This document shows positions 40,748-49,703 of a stretch of 64,000 bases of DNA, piece by piece. Source of the stretch: Luteipulveratus mongoliensis (GTDB lineage: Bacteria > Actinomycetota > Actinomycetes > Actinomycetales > Dermatophilaceae); NCBI RefSeq assembly GCF_001190945.1, contig NZ_CP011112.1, positions 3,100,001 through 3,164,000 on the forward strand. The letters run 5' to 3'. Both the position numbers and the translations under genes were made by a program. Position 1 is the stretch's first letter, and each line of letters opens with the position of its first letter. Under the pieces are notes generated by a model. The model was not told the DNA's origin. It made no database searches and was given only the letters and a program-made list of their open reading frames with translations.

Positions 40748-41326
40748 TCATCGCTCCAGATCTGCGGGGGTGTCAACGTCCTGGCCGCGAGCGATGTCAC
40801 CGCACTCGACCAGCAGGACGTCCGACCGACCGGCCAGCCACGACCGCGCACCTTTGTCGCCGGTCGCACCGGCGGCGACGGCAGCCCAGTGCTCGCGACC
40901 GATGACGACCGGATGACCCGGCACACCGTCGTACGCCGCTCGTGCGATGACCTCAGGTCCCGCAACGGCGGACAGTCGTCGTACGGCCTCGGCACCTACC
41001 CAGGGCAGGTCGACCAGGTGCAGCAGCACCGCGTCCGGTCGCGGGTCGAGCCGCTCGACAGCGTTCAGGCCGGCGCGCAACGAGCTCGACATGCCCTCGT
41101 CCCAGTCCGGGTTGATGACTACGGCTGTCGCACCGGCCAGGAGAGCGCTCACCTCCGCAGCGTGCGCTCCGACCACCACCAGAACCGGGTCGACCGTGCC
41201 CTCCCGCAGGGCGCGCAACGCCCGCAGGACCATGGGTTCGCCGTCGATCTCGACCAGGGCCTTTGGGCCTCCGAAGCGGCGACCTGCGCCTGCTGCCAAC
41301 AGGATTCCGGCTGTCATCGCCGTCAT
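40748..41326 (-). CDS. MocA-like molybdenum cofactor nucleotidyltransferase family protein
   Basis: NTP-transferase fold of 192 residues: GILLAAGAGRRFGGPKAL near residue 6 (nucleotide-binding signature LAAGxGxRxGxxK), DWDEGMSSSLRAG near 72, LLHLVDLPWVGAEAV near 97 (metal Asp) and PGHPVVIGREHW near 130. This set is typical of MocA/molybdopterin cytidylyltransferase and relatives used by xanthine dehydrogenases. The only molybdenum hydroxylase here is XdhB at 22.8 kb, which could need it. Start 41326; a second ATG three codons in is possible. TACGTC 6 bases upstream may be a leaderless -10. Confidence 0.83.
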   Translation of the reverse strand: MTAMTAGILLAAGAGRRFGGPKALVEIDGEPMVLRALRALREGTVDPVLVVVGAHAAEVSALLAGATAVVINPDWDEGMSSSLRAGLNAVERLDPRPDAVLLHLVDLPWVGAEAVRRLSAVAGPEVIARAAYDGVPGHPVVIGREHWAAVAAGATGDKGARSWLAGRSDVLLVECGDIARGQDVDTPADLER

Positions 41327-41366
41327 CGTACGGACGTAGCCTGCCGGGCTGTGCGAAGGTCGACGT

Positions 41367-41729
41367 ATGACCATGCGTGTGGTTCACCTGGCGATCTATC
41401 CGGAGAAGGGCGCGCCTGGGGTGGACCTCTCGACGGTCGCCGTGGAGCAGGAGGGCCTCGCCGGTGATCGCCGTAAGAAGGCCGCGATCCATCTGGTCAC
41501 GATGCCGGACATGGACCAGGACGACCCGCCGCGCGCCAACATCGTGGTCGACACCGCAGGCACGGACCTCGAGTCCCTGGTCGGGCAACAGCTCCAGCTC
41601 GGCACCGTCACGCTCGGCGTCACCCAGCGGCCCAGCAACTGCCCAGGCATCTACGCCGATGTCATCCGTCCGGGGCAGGTCTCGGTCGGAGACGACATCG
41701 ACGTCACCGCTCCCGACCAGACGGACTAG
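41367..41729 (+). CDS. Short MOSC-domain-like protein
   Basis: Protein of 120 residues that fits a compact MOSC domain: VDLSTVAVEQEGLAGDRR (the GLxGDR motif), PRANIVVDTAGTDLESLVGQQLQLG and a single cysteine in RPSNCPGIYADV, the residue that carries persulfide in molybdenum-cofactor sulfurases. It is shorter than YiiM or MOCOS C-terminal domains. Divergent from the MocA-like gene, consistent with a cofactor-handling pair. GAAGG precedes the ATG; another ATG lies two codons in. Confidence 0.72.
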   Translation: MTMRVVHLAIYPEKGAPGVDLSTVAVEQEGLAGDRRKKAAIHLVTMPDMDQDDPPRANIVVDTAGTDLESLVGQQLQLGTVTLGVTQRPSNCPGIYADVIRPGQVSVGDDIDVTAPDQTD

Positions 41730-42274
41730 ACCTGCCAGACCTCGGCATCGGTGACGATGGCCGATGAGCTCGGCCGCTCCGGCGTGCCAGCAACTCTGAC
41801 CTCGCCGTGCAGCACCTGGCCACCGACGCGGATCTGTCCGGTGCGGCACGGCGCAAGCACCAGGCTGAGGCCGTGCCGCACTGCGCCGAGCGGAAAGTCG
41901 TCGGTGCTGAAGGTCCGGTGTCCCAGCACGTCACCGATCTCGACGTCCACCGCACCAGCACGTGCACGCAACCCGCGCTCCAGGCTCAGGTCCATGTGCA
42001 CCGGAGTCTGATGTACCGCCGGCTCGTGCCAAGTGCGACCTTCCAGCTCAGGGAAGTGGCGGACGAACGACCCGGCCAGCCAGTCCGCCAGCTTGGGGTC
42101 CTCACCCATCACCAGCACCCTGGTCGGCTGCCACAGCACCAGGGCGTTGCCCGTGCCGTGCGTGGACCAGCGGACCTGCCAGACCGAGACGTACGCCGTG
42201 CAGGTGCCGGCTGCGTCGAACAGCTGCACCGCCGGGTTCGCTCCGACCAGCACCGGTTGTCGCCCAGCGGACAT
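41726..42274 (-). CDS. Hypothetical protein
   Basis: Soluble protein of 182 residues; I do not recognise the family. The central part (RTWHEPAVHQTPVHMDLSL) and the C-terminal HGEVRVAGTPERPSSSA do not match a motif known to me. ATG preceded by TTGAGGAG. It overlaps the end of the MOSC gene by 4 bases (convergent) and is divergent from the ArsR-type regulator, which is its most likely controller. Confidence 0.65.
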   Translation of the reverse strand: MSAGRQPVLVGANPAVQLFDAAGTCTAYVSVWQVRWSTHGTGNALVLWQPTRVLVMGEDPKLADWLAGSFVRHFPELEGRTWHEPAVHQTPVHMDLSLERGLRARAGAVDVEIGDVLGHRTFSTDDFPLGAVRHGLSLVLAPCRTGQIRVGGQVLHGEVRVAGTPERPSSSAIVTDAEVWQV

Positions 42275-42387
42275 CTGTGCTCCTCAACGTGATGGAGCCT
42301 CACCATCGCGGTCCGAGGTCGGTGGGTGCCAACGATTCGAGCACGTTCGAAACGCCGATCGTGCCCAGGTGCGACACTCCAGGCGTG

Positions 42388-43461
42388 GTGGTCCGGATCG
42401 AGATGTCGCAGGAGCGGCTTCGGCGTTCGCGGTTCGCGCTGTCGCCTGCCTTCGAGATGGTCGGGACCCTCCGCGCGCATGGGATGTCGGCCCCGCCGCC
42501 GCACCTTGCCGAGCGGCTGGACCGCGCGAGACAGCTGATGCCAGAGCACCTCAACCTGCTCACCGATCTCGTCCCGGCTCTTGCCGGTTATGCCGCGGAC
42601 TTCCTCACGCCCTTGCCCGACCGTTTCGAGGCCACCGCCGACCAGGTCTGTGAAGCCATTGCGATGACGCCGGTCGAGACGATCAGCTACCAGCTCGACA
42701 TCGGCTTCCGTGGTCGGCAGGTCCATCCGCACGTCCGGGCGGTCTTTGCCTCCGCATCGGCGTACGACGCCTGGCGCCACCCGCTGCCCGAGTCCGTACG
42801 ACGACTGCTCGCCTCAGGCGGACCGCGAGCCGTCGCGCACGCCGCTGCCGAAGCCGCAGCCGCCTATCTCGACGTCGTCATCGGGCCGGACTGGCCGCAG
42901 GTGCGCAGCCTGCTCCAGGACGACATCACCTACCGCGTCGACCGGATGGCCGCGCACGGACCGCAGGCGCTGCTGGAGGACCTGGGCGATGAGGTGCACC
43001 TCGATCCGGACGCCCTGGTGCTCGATCGGCCCTATGACTTGCTGGTCTGCTGGGCCGGCGACGGTCTGCTGATGGTGCCGAGCGCCTCTCACCAAGGACC
43101 CGTGCAGTTCATCGCCGAGGAGCCGGACACGCCGGTCGTGATCTATGGCGCCCGCGGCACCGGCGCCCTGTGGGAGGCGCCGCCCGCGCATGACGACGCC
43201 CTGGCCGATCTGGTCGGACAGACTCGCGCGGTGCTGCTCGAGCGTCTCATCGAACCGACTTCCACGGCTCGGCTGAGCCGTGAGTGCGGCTGGTCGGAGG
43301 CAAACGTGTCCTACCACCTCGGCATCCTGCTGCGCGCGGGCCTGGTCGAGAAGCGGCGGCGTGGACGGCTCGTCCACTACCGGCGTACGGCACTGGGCAC
43401 CGGGCTGGCGGCTGCGAGAAGCGGCCGATCTGATGTCGGTCGAACGGCCACCGGCGGGTAG
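42388..43461 (+). CDS. ArsR-type winged-helix regulator with N-terminal DUF5937-like domain
   Basis: Protein of about 357 residues. The N-terminus VRIEMSQERLRRSRFALSPAFEMVGTL is like DUF5937 regulators; the C-terminal winged helix (about 270-335) reads LLERLIEPTSTARLSRECGWSEANVSYHLGILLRAGLVEKRRRGRLVHYRR in pieces, with the recognition helix NVSYHLGILLRAG. No metal-binding cysteine pair is present, so the signal is probably organic. GTG at 42388 is inferred from family N-termini; the frame stays open far upstream. Divergent from the hypothetical gene at 42274. Confidence 0.8.
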   Translation: MVRIEMSQERLRRSRFALSPAFEMVGTLRAHGMSAPPPHLAERLDRARQLMPEHLNLLTDLVPALAGYAADFLTPLPDRFEATADQVCEAIAMTPVETISYQLDIGFRGRQVHPHVRAVFASASAYDAWRHPLPESVRRLLASGGPRAVAHAAAEAAAAYLDVVIGPDWPQVRSLLQDDITYRVDRMAAHGPQALLEDLGDEVHLDPDALVLDRPYDLLVCWAGDGLLMVPSASHQGPVQFIAEEPDTPVVIYGARGTGALWEAPPAHDDALADLVGQTRAVLLERLIEPTSTARLSRECGWSEANVSYHLGILLRAGLVEKRRRGRLVHYRRTALGTGLAAARSGRSDVGRTATGG

Positions 43462-43538
43462 CCTGAGCGGCGCTGCGCCGGGACGGCGTGGCGCGCTGCC
43501 GAGCCCGGCGACGCATGGATCCACCAAGGGAGTACCGC

Positions 43539-45530
43539 GTGTCTGCCCAGTCGCCTTCATCCGTCGCCGGGAGCGAGCGAACGGTGCCGGAGGGGACTAC
43601 GGGCACGGACCGCTTCGGGGATGACAAGAAGGTCGTCGCCATGCGCGTCGACGGCGTCCTCCAGGACCTCTTCCGCGAGATTCCCGAGGGCTCCGAGGTC
43701 GAGGCTGTGACCGTCGACTCCGAGGACGGCCTCAACATCCTGCGCCACTCGGCCGCGCACGTCCTCGCGCAGGCAGTGCAGCAGGTCAACCCGGACGCCA
43801 AGCTGGGGATCGGCCCACCCGTCAAGGACGGGTTCTACTACGACTTCGACGTCGACCAGCCCTTCCACCCCGACGACCTGAAGGCCCTCGAGAAGGCCAT
43901 GCAGAAGATCGTCAACGAGGGGCAGACCTTCGCCCGACGCGTGGTCACCGACGATGACGCGCGCGCGGAGCTGGCGGGGGAGCCGTACAAGATCGAGCTC
44001 ATCGGCCTGAAATCAGCGGCCGCAGACGCTGTGTCATCGGTGGAGGGTGCGACGTCCGAAGTGGGCGGCGGCGAGCTGACGATCTACGACAACGTGCGTC
44101 GCGACGGCTCACGCGCCTGGGGCGATCTGTGCCGCGGCCCGCACGTGCCGACCACGAAGGTCCTCGGCAACGCGTTCAAGCTGCTGCGGTCGGGTGGTGC
44201 CTACTGGCGCGGCTCGGAGAAGAACCCGCAGCTGCAGCGCATCTACGGCACCGCCTGGCCGACGAAGGATGAGCTGAAGGCGTACACCGATCGGCTGGCC
44301 GAGGCGGAGAAGCGTGACCACCGCAAGCTCGGCGCCGAGCTGGACCTGTACTCCTTCCCGGACGAGCTCGGTTCCGGCCTGCCGGTGTTCCACCCCAAGG
44401 GCGGGATCATCAAGCGGGTCATGGAGGACTACGCGCGGCAGCGGCACATCGAGGAGGGCTTCGAGTACGTCGGCACGCCGCACATCTCCAAGGAGCACCT
44501 GTTCCACACCTCGGGCCACCTGCCGTACTACGAGGACACGATGTTCCCGGCGATGGAGCTGGAGGGCACCCGCTACTTCCTCAAGGCCATGAACTGCCCG
44601 ATGCACAACCTGATCTTCTCCTCGCGCGGGCGCTCCTACCGCGAGCTGCCGTTGCGGCTGTTCGAGTTCGGCTCGGTGTACCGCTATGAGAAGTCCGGTG
44701 TCGTGCACGGCCTCACGCGCGTGCGCGGCCTCGAGATGGACGACTCCCACTCCTACGTCACCGCCGAACAGGCGCCCGACGAGATCAAGCACCTGCTCAA
44801 GTTCGTCCTGTCACTGCTCAAGGACTTCGGCCTGGACGACTTCTACCTCGAGCTGTCCACCCGCGACGAGGACGGCGACAAGAAGGACAAGTTCATCGGC
44901 TCGGACGAGCAGTGGGCGATCGCCACCTCGATCCTGGAGCAGGCCGCGACCGAGACGGGTCTTGAGCTGGTGCCAGACCCGGGTGGTGCCGCGTTCTACG
45001 GCCCCAAGATCTCGGTCCAGGCCAAGGACGCCATCGGTCGTACCTGGCAGATGTCGACCATCCAGTACGACTTCAACCAGCCTGAGCGGTTCGGCCTGGA
45101 GTTCCAGGCTGCCGACGGCACGAGGCAGCAGCCGGTGATGATCCACTCGGCGAAGTTCGGATCGGTCGAGCGGTTCCTCGGCGTGCTCGTCGAGCACTAC
45201 GCCGGCGCGTTCCCTCCGTGGCTCTCACCCGTCCAGGTGCTCGGCGTCCCGGTTGCCGAGGACTTCGCCGACTACTTGCAGGACGTGCTGAACCAGTTGA
45301 AGCGCAAGGGAATTCGCGTCGAGATCGATCACAGCGATGACCGCTTCCCCAAGAAGATCCGCAACGCCTCGAAGTCCAAGGTGCCCTTCGTGCTCATCGC
45401 GGGGGAGGAGGACCGGGCGGCCGGCGCGGTGTCCTTCCGCTACCGCGACGGGTCCCAGAAGAACGGCGTCCCGGTGGCCGATGCGATCGCCGAGATCGTC
45501 GAGGCGGTCGAGTCCCGCAAGCAGGTCTGA
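43539..45530 (+). CDS. thrS: Threonyl-tRNA synthetase
   Basis: Class II synthetase of 663 residues, cytoplasmic. TGS domain near the N-terminus, then the editing/SAD domain with [11 protein letters not shown] (HxxxH, about 70) and RGPHVPTTK; catalytic domain from about 270 with motif 1 [10 protein letters not shown], the zinc Cys in [10 protein letters not shown], motif 2 FRYE-like SVYRYEKSG, motif 3 [13 protein letters not shown]; anticodon domain from about 560 ([13 protein letters not shown]). GTG at 43539 has AAGGGAG upstream; about 25 N-terminal residues before the TGS domain are an extension. TAGCCT at 43459 is a likely -10. In mycobacteria thrS directly precedes the HIT-pgsA operon; here six genes lie between. 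Confidence 0.95.
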   Translation: MSAQSPSSVAGSERTVPEGTTGTDRFGDDKKVVAMRVDGVLQDLFREIPEGSEVEAVTVDSEDGLNILRHSAAHVLAQAVQQVNPDAKLGIGPPVKDGFYYDFDVDQPFHPDDLKALEKAMQKIVNEGQTFARRVVTDDDARAELAGEPYKIELIGLKSAAADAVSSVEGATSEVGGGELTIYDNVRRDGSRAWGDLCRGPHVPTTKVLGNAFKLLRSGGAYWRGSEKNPQLQRIYGTAWPTKDELKAYTDRLAEAEKRDHRKLGAELDLYSFPDELGSGLPVFHPKGGIIKRVMEDYARQRHIEEGFEYVGTPHISKEHLFHTSGHLPYYEDTMFPAMELEGTRYFLKAMNCPMHNLIFSSRGRSYRELPLRLFEFGSVYRYEKSGVVHGLTRVRGLEMDDSHSYVTAEQAPDEIKHLLKFVLSLLKDFGLDDFYLELSTRDEDGDKKDKFIGSDEQWAIATSILEQAATETGLELVPDPGGAAFYGPKISVQAKDAIGRTWQMSTIQYDFNQPERFGLEFQAADGTRQQPVMIHSAKFGSVERFLGVLVEHYAGAFPPWLSPVQVLGVPVAEDFADYLQDVLNQLKRKGIRVEIDHSDDRFPKKIRNASKSKVPFVLIAGEEDRAAGAVSFRYRDGSQKNGVPVADAIAEIVEAVESRKQV

Positions 45531-45570
45531 GGTCCCGGGAACTCTCACACGTTCCGCTCCGTTCGACGCA

Positions 45571-45604
45571 GTGCAGCCCACGGGTTCCAACCCGGGGGCT
45601 GCAC
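45571..45604 (+). terminator. Strong terminator after thrS
   Basis: GTGCAGCCC and GGGCTGCAC form the outer 9-bp stem and GGGTT/AACCC an inner one, 40 bases after the thrS stop, between convergent genes. Confidence 0.8.
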
Positions 45605-45615
45605 CACGTTCGGGG

Positions 45616-45927
45616 TCAGGACACCGCCACCGACGCCTCGCTCACGAGCTCGTGGTCGATCTCGACGAAGTCGGCCACCAGATCGGCAAAGCGACCCGCC
45701 ACCAGATCCTGGTACGCCGCCGAGCCGGTGTGCGCGTCATACGCCGCCTGGTCGGCGAAGTGCTCGACGAACAGCAGGTAGTCGCTCCGAGCCGGGTCGC
45801 GATAGACCCGGAAGGACAGCGTCCCCGGCTCCTGCTCCGGACCCTTGGGTGTGAACTCCTCGACCACCGCTTCGGCGTCGGCCTGCATGCCGGGCTTCAA
45901 CGGGATCGGGAACACCTTGTACAACAT
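45616..45927 (-). CDS. Antibiotic biosynthesis monooxygenase (ABM) domain protein
   Basis: Protein of 103 residues with the ABM ferredoxin-like fold: LYKVFPIPLKPG, PGTLSFRVYRDPARSDYLLFVEHFADQAAYDAHTGS in pieces and FADLVADFVEIDHEL. It resembles quinol monooxygenases of the YgiN type and is only distantly similar to the ABM protein at 35.9 kb. GAGGAGG sits 5 bases before the ATG. Role unknown; stands alone, convergent with thrS. Confidence 0.8.
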   Translation of the reverse strand: MLYKVFPIPLKPGMQADAEAVVEEFTPKGPEQEPGTLSFRVYRDPARSDYLLFVEHFADQAAYDAHTGSAAYQDLVAGRFADLVADFVEIDHELVSEASVAVS

Positions 45928-46086
45928 CGTGGCCTCCTCAGCCGAGCGCACCGTGCGCCCTCACATCGATCAGACTGGGCGAGCCGGCAGCGCTGGTCTG
46001 GCCACATCTGGACACGCTGGCAGCAAGCCACCACGGTTGTCCGGATACGGCTGGTCGGCGGACCGTGAAGCGACTAGACCTGAGTC

Positions 46087-47343
46087 ATGACGACGTACTC
46101 AGCGGTGGTGACGACGGGGATCTACTGCCGTCCAGGCTGTGGCGCCAAGCCCCTCGCCGAGAACGTCCGTACGTTCGAGCTCGCTGCCGCAGCCGAGGCC
46201 GCCGGCTTTCGTGCCTGCCTGCGCTGCCGGCCGTACCGAGTGGCGGGGCCGGTGGGCGCGGATCCTCCGGCGTTGGTCTGTCAGGCCGTCCAGCTGATCA
46301 TCGAAGGCGTGCTTGACGACGGCGGCACGGAGGCGATGCTGTCCCAGCGGTTGGCCGTGTCGTCCCGGCACCTGCGCCGGATGTTCCACGAGCACCTCGG
46401 CGTGACACCGGACCAGCTCGCCCGCTCCCGTCGCGCGCACTTCGCGCGGCGGCTGCTGGACGACTCGGACCTGACGGTGGCGGACGTCGCCTTCGCGGCG
46501 GGCTTCGGCAGCCTGCGCCAGTTCAACCGCGAGATGCGCCAGGTCTTCCGCGCGTCGCCGACCGAGATGCGCCGGCGGCGGCGACGTACGGACCGCCTTG
46601 CCACGGACGGAGGACTGGCGATGCGCCTGCCGTTCCAGCGGCCGCTGGACTGGGACGGAGTGCTCGCGCTGCTGGACACGTGGTCGGTCCCAGGCGTGGA
46701 GTCGGTCGACCACCGGACCTATCGCCGCACCATCAGCCTCGACGGCGCACCCGGAGTCCTGGAGGTCTCCGAGGGCGGTGAGGACTACCTGCTGCTGCGC
46801 GCGCACCTGCCGTTCTGGGAGGGCCTCATCCATGTCGTCGAACGAGCGGCGCGGATCGTCGGCGCTGACGTGGATCCATCGGTGGTTGTCTCGCCGGTGC
46901 CCGGCGTCATCAGCGGACCCGGACTGCGGATCCCGGGCGTGTGGGGCGGGTTCGAAGTCGCGGTCGGGAGCGTGCTCCGCGACCACCTACCGACCTCCGA
47001 GGCACGAGACCTTGCCGGCGCTATCGTAGGAGCCCATGGTCAACCTGTGTCAGGACTGGAGCACGGGCTCACTCATCTGTTCCCCTCGGCCGAGATCTTG
47101 GCGCGCGCTGATCTCGGCGCTGTCGGCCTCCCAGCTCTCGCGGCCGAGGCGGTCCACGGTGTGGCCGAGGCCGTCGCCTCAGGCGAGGTCACGCTCGACC
47201 CGGGTACGTCGTACGACGCCTTGCGCGCCCTGGCCAGCCTCCCCGGAGTTGGGTCCGGCGCCATCGAGCTGATCGCGTTGCGTCTCGGGCACCGAGTCTC
47301 AAGCCCGGGCACTCAGGCCCAGCCAGTGTCCGCCGCGGGGTGA
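46087..47343 (+). CDS. Ada/AlkA-type DNA repair regulator with truncated glycosylase domain
   Basis: Protein of 418 residues. N-terminal Ada metal domain (1-50) with C14, C18, C44 and C47 (GIYCRPGC, CLRCRPYR); AraC-type HTH about 60-160 (FAAGFGSLRQFNREMRQVF); AlkA N-terminal domain from about 178 (LPFQRPLDWDGVLALL); and a helix-hairpin-helix start LPGVGSGAIELIALRLGH near 385. The protein then ends, about 60 residues early: the segment holding the catalytic Asp of 3-methyladenine glycosylases (after the hairpin) is absent, and GQQVS-like sequence before it is altered. It should still sense methyl phosphotriesters and activate genes, but base excision is doubtful. TAGACC lies 6 bases before the ATG. 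3' end overlaps the convergent gene by 45 bases. Confidence 0.85.
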   Translation: MTTYSAVVTTGIYCRPGCGAKPLAENVRTFELAAAAEAAGFRACLRCRPYRVAGPVGADPPALVCQAVQLIIEGVLDDGGTEAMLSQRLAVSSRHLRRMFHEHLGVTPDQLARSRRAHFARRLLDDSDLTVADVAFAAGFGSLRQFNREMRQVFRASPTEMRRRRRRTDRLATDGGLAMRLPFQRPLDWDGVLALLDTWSVPGVESVDHRTYRRTISLDGAPGVLEVSEGGEDYLLLRAHLPFWEGLIHVVERAARIVGADVDPSVVVSPVPGVISGPGLRIPGVWGGFEVAVGSVLRDHLPTSEARDLAGAIVGAHGQPVSGLEHGLTHLFPSAEILARADLGAVGLPALAAEAVHGVAEAVASGEVTLDPGTSYDALRALASLPGVGSGAIELIALRLGHRVSSPGTQAQPVSAAG

Positions 47344-48369
47344 CGCGGTCCGCGCGATCTGTACGTCGAGCCAGCCGGCCGCCTCCGCGACCGAACGTAG
47401 AGCCGGCTCACGCCAGTAGGTGAAGAACCGCGGTCCGTGGACGTTGCCGCTCGTGCTCACCTCCTCGCCGTCACCTTCCTTGACCGAGACGAACAGACGC
47501 CCGTCCGTCAGGGTCGCAGCGTGCAGCCGCTTGAGGACCATCGGCATCTCGTCCCTGCTCAGGTGCAGCAGCACGGCACTCGCCCAGACGCCGTCGTACG
47601 GCCCACCAAGCGGGTCCGTCCGCGGATCCAGCGCGTCGGCGTCGTGGCCATCGGCCCGCATCATCTCCACGAAGGCCGGCGTGATGTCCGTGCGGCGTAC
47701 GCGCAGGCCGAGACTCTCCAGCTCGAGCGCGTCCCGACCCGGACCACTCCCGATCTCGAGCACGGTGGCCGACGCTGGCAGCGCCGCTGCGAACTCGCCC
47801 AGCGCCGCGTTCAGGGGGTTCGTGCCGGACGGATGGGCCGTCGCGTCGGCGTACTCCTGCGCGTCCGCGCCGTACGTCGCGATGGTCGCGGCCCGCTGCT
47901 GATCGCGCGTCGTCATGGCGTCGACGACACGGCGGGCCAGGTGACCAGATCCCTTGGGATACAACGGAATTGGTGCATCGACGTCCTGGACAGGACGCCA
48001 CTCAACTGGCATCGGCTCACCGTTGTCGGCGAACATGCCGCCTTCCGGCGGAATCGTGTCGGCGGGCTCGATCGCGCCTCCATAGACGAAGACGATCTCG
48101 TGCCCGAGCTCACCGTCGTACTCGAAGATGTTCTCGAGCACGCCGAGGAGGACAGGGGCAACGAGGTCTGCACCAAGCTCCTCAGCGACCTCGCGGACCA
48201 CGGCGATCTCGGAGGACTCGCCGAGCTCGACGCTTCCTCCGATCAGCCGGTGAAAGCCGTCGGGGTTCTCCTCCGACGGCCCCAGCCTCGACACTGCGTG
48301 CTGGGTGCGGTCCGTGCTGAGCAGAATGGCCATGGCCTTGACCCGGATGAATGACCTGTCGACCGTCAT
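47299..48369 (-). CDS. Nudix hydrolase fused to SAM-dependent methyltransferase
   Basis: Two-domain protein of 356 residues. N-terminal Nudix domain (about 1-150): box GSVELGESSEIAVV then REVAEELGA, which matches GX5EX7REUXEEXGU. After a linker (about 150-165) comes a class I methyltransferase: VLEIGSGPGRDALELESLG (motif I) near 215, LDPRTDPLGGPYDGVWASAVLLHL (motif IV region) near 258 and FVSVKEG. I cannot name the substrates; the fusion suggests one nucleotide-derived metabolite or a damaged nucleotide is both hydrolysed and methylated. ATGA overlap with the ceramidase-family gene upstream. Confidence 0.85.
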   Translation of the reverse strand: MTVDRSFIRVKAMAILLSTDRTQHAVSRLGPSEENPDGFHRLIGGSVELGESSEIAVVREVAEELGADLVAPVLLGVLENIFEYDGELGHEIVFVYGGAIEPADTIPPEGGMFADNGEPMPVEWRPVQDVDAPIPLYPKGSGHLARRVVDAMTTRDQQRAATIATYGADAQEYADATAHPSGTNPLNAALGEFAAALPASATVLEIGSGPGRDALELESLGLRVRRTDITPAFVEMMRADGHDADALDPRTDPLGGPYDGVWASAVLLHLSRDEMPMVLKRLHAATLTDGRLFVSVKEGDGEEVSTSGNVHGPRFFTYWREPALRSVAEAAGWLDVQIARTASPRGGHWLGLSARA

Positions 48370-49199
48370 CCCTGCATTCTGATGGGCGTCCTGACGACGG
48401 CTTCGCGCACCTCCGTGGCGTAGTACCGGTACAGCCAGTAGGCCGCCGCCGCGCAGAGCAGGTGCCACGCCGCATGTCCTTGCCACAACGAGCTCGGGTG
48501 ACACCAGGACATCCCGGTCTGGCTGACGTTCCAGATCGCGAAGGCGACGGCCATGCAGCCCAGCGCAAGCCCGGCGTACCGGACGTCAGGTGGCGTGGTG
48601 GGCCCGCGGCGCAGCACCACCTCGAGCGCGACAGCGACGACGAGCAGGATCCCGAAGATCAGGTTGCCCGGGTGATCCACCATCGGCACTGAGGCATCGA
48701 CCGATCCGACGGCCTCGCACAACGCCACAGCGCCCAGGAACAGCAAGCCGAACACGACCGTGCCGAGCTGAAGCACCCGAGTCACGGCGTACGCCGCCGC
48801 GAAGCTCGCGACCAGGTACATGCTCGTCAGGTCGAGCAGACCGCCAAGACTCGACTGCGCGGCATGCATGGCCATGCTGCCCGGACCGAGCAGGACGACC
48901 AGTCCGGCGTACGCCGTCATCAGCACCGGGTGTGCCAGAGAGGCCCAGTGCCGCTCGACATGCCAGGCGATGAGCAGGCCGGCCGTCACGAACCCGAGAT
49001 TGCTGAACGTGTTCGCGGGCTGCCGGACCATGGCGTCACGCGCTGCCTCACAGAACCCGCTCCCGTTGCCGACATCGTCGCCGAGCCACCCACGGTCCAG
49101 CGCGAGGAAGAACAGCCCGAGAGAAGCGACGGCGACAGCACCGACCAGAGCCATCGGTCGGCGTACGCCCTGCCACCGCAACCCTGCTCGCTCGCTCAC
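48366..49199 (-). CDS. Ceramidase-family membrane protein
   Basis: Protein of 277 residues with seven hydrophobic segments, like alkaline ceramidase (CREST superfamily). The putative metal-site residues are visible: QPANTFSNLGF (Asn/Ser), GPGSMAMHA (Ser and His), and two later His in SWCHPSSLWQGHAAWHLLCA. The family hydrolyses ceramide-type amides in the membrane; most actinobacteria do not make sphingolipids, so another lipid amide may be the substrate. GTG start; translationally coupled to the Nudix-methyltransferase gene. Confidence 0.8.
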   Translation of the reverse strand: MSERAGLRWQGVRRPMALVGAVAVASLGLFFLALDRGWLGDDVGNGSGFCEAARDAMVRQPANTFSNLGFVTAGLLIAWHVERHWASLAHPVLMTAYAGLVVLLGPGSMAMHAAQSSLGGLLDLTSMYLVASFAAAYAVTRVLQLGTVVFGLLFLGAVALCEAVGSVDASVPMVDHPGNLIFGILLVVAVALEVVLRRGPTTPPDVRYAGLALGCMAVAFAIWNVSQTGMSWCHPSSLWQGHAAWHLLCAAAAYWLYRYYATEVREAVVRTPIRMQG

Positions 49200-49241
49200 G
49201 AGCGCCAGCCTGCCGGACGGCGGTGTGCTTCACTGCCGAAC

Positions 49242-49703
49242 GTGAGCACTCCGCGGATCGCCTTGGCCCAAGCCGATGACGCCCTCGTGCTGGCAGCGCT
49301 GGTGCTGCGCGCCGATCGTGAGGACGGCACGCCGGGGCGTGCGGGATTCCTGGACGAGTACGCCGACGCCTGGCTCGCGGTCCGCGATCGACGGCCGACG
49401 TGGCTGGCGACTCAACCGGACGGCGCACCCGTCGGCCTGGTGTCGACCGCCGTGGTCCAGAAGCTGCCCGGTCTGCGCCGGCCGGTCTCGTCCTGGATGC
49501 ACGTCAGCCTGGTCTACGTCGTGCCGGAGCACCGGGGCCGCGGCCTCGCGGAGCGGATGCTTCGCGAGGTGCTCACCTGGTGCACCGAGCACGACGTCAA
49601 GCGACTACAGCTCAATGCCGTCGACGAGGCGCGCACGTTGTACGAGCGGGTCGGGTTCACGGCCCCCAAGGACAGCCTGATGGAGCTGCGGCGCGAGGAC
49701 TAG
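49242..49703 (+). CDS. GNAT-family N-acetyltransferase
   Basis: Compact GNAT of 153 residues: strand MHVSLVYVVPEHRGRGLAERML near 88 with the R-G-R-G-L acetyl-CoA loop, and LQLNAVDEARTLYERVGFTAP near 125, the usual late strand and helix. Target unknown. GTG at 49242; no clear ribosome site. Its stop codon overlaps the stop of the convergent nitroreductase (CTAG, 49700-49703). Confidence 0.82.
   Translation: MSTPRIALAQADDALVLAALVLRADREDGTPGRAGFLDEYADAWLAVRDRRPTWLATQPDGAPVGLVSTAVVQKLPGLRRPVSSWMHVSLVYVVPEHRGRGLAERMLREVLTWCTEHDVKRLQLNAVDEARTLYERVGFTAPKDSLMELRRED

Noticed and set aside
43462-43541. T-box-like sequence before thrS (GGGAGTACCGCG)
   Set aside because: It resembles the T-box core over about a dozen bases, but the leader after the likely promoter is under 80 bases and has no stem I or specifier loop, so I do not call a riboswitch.
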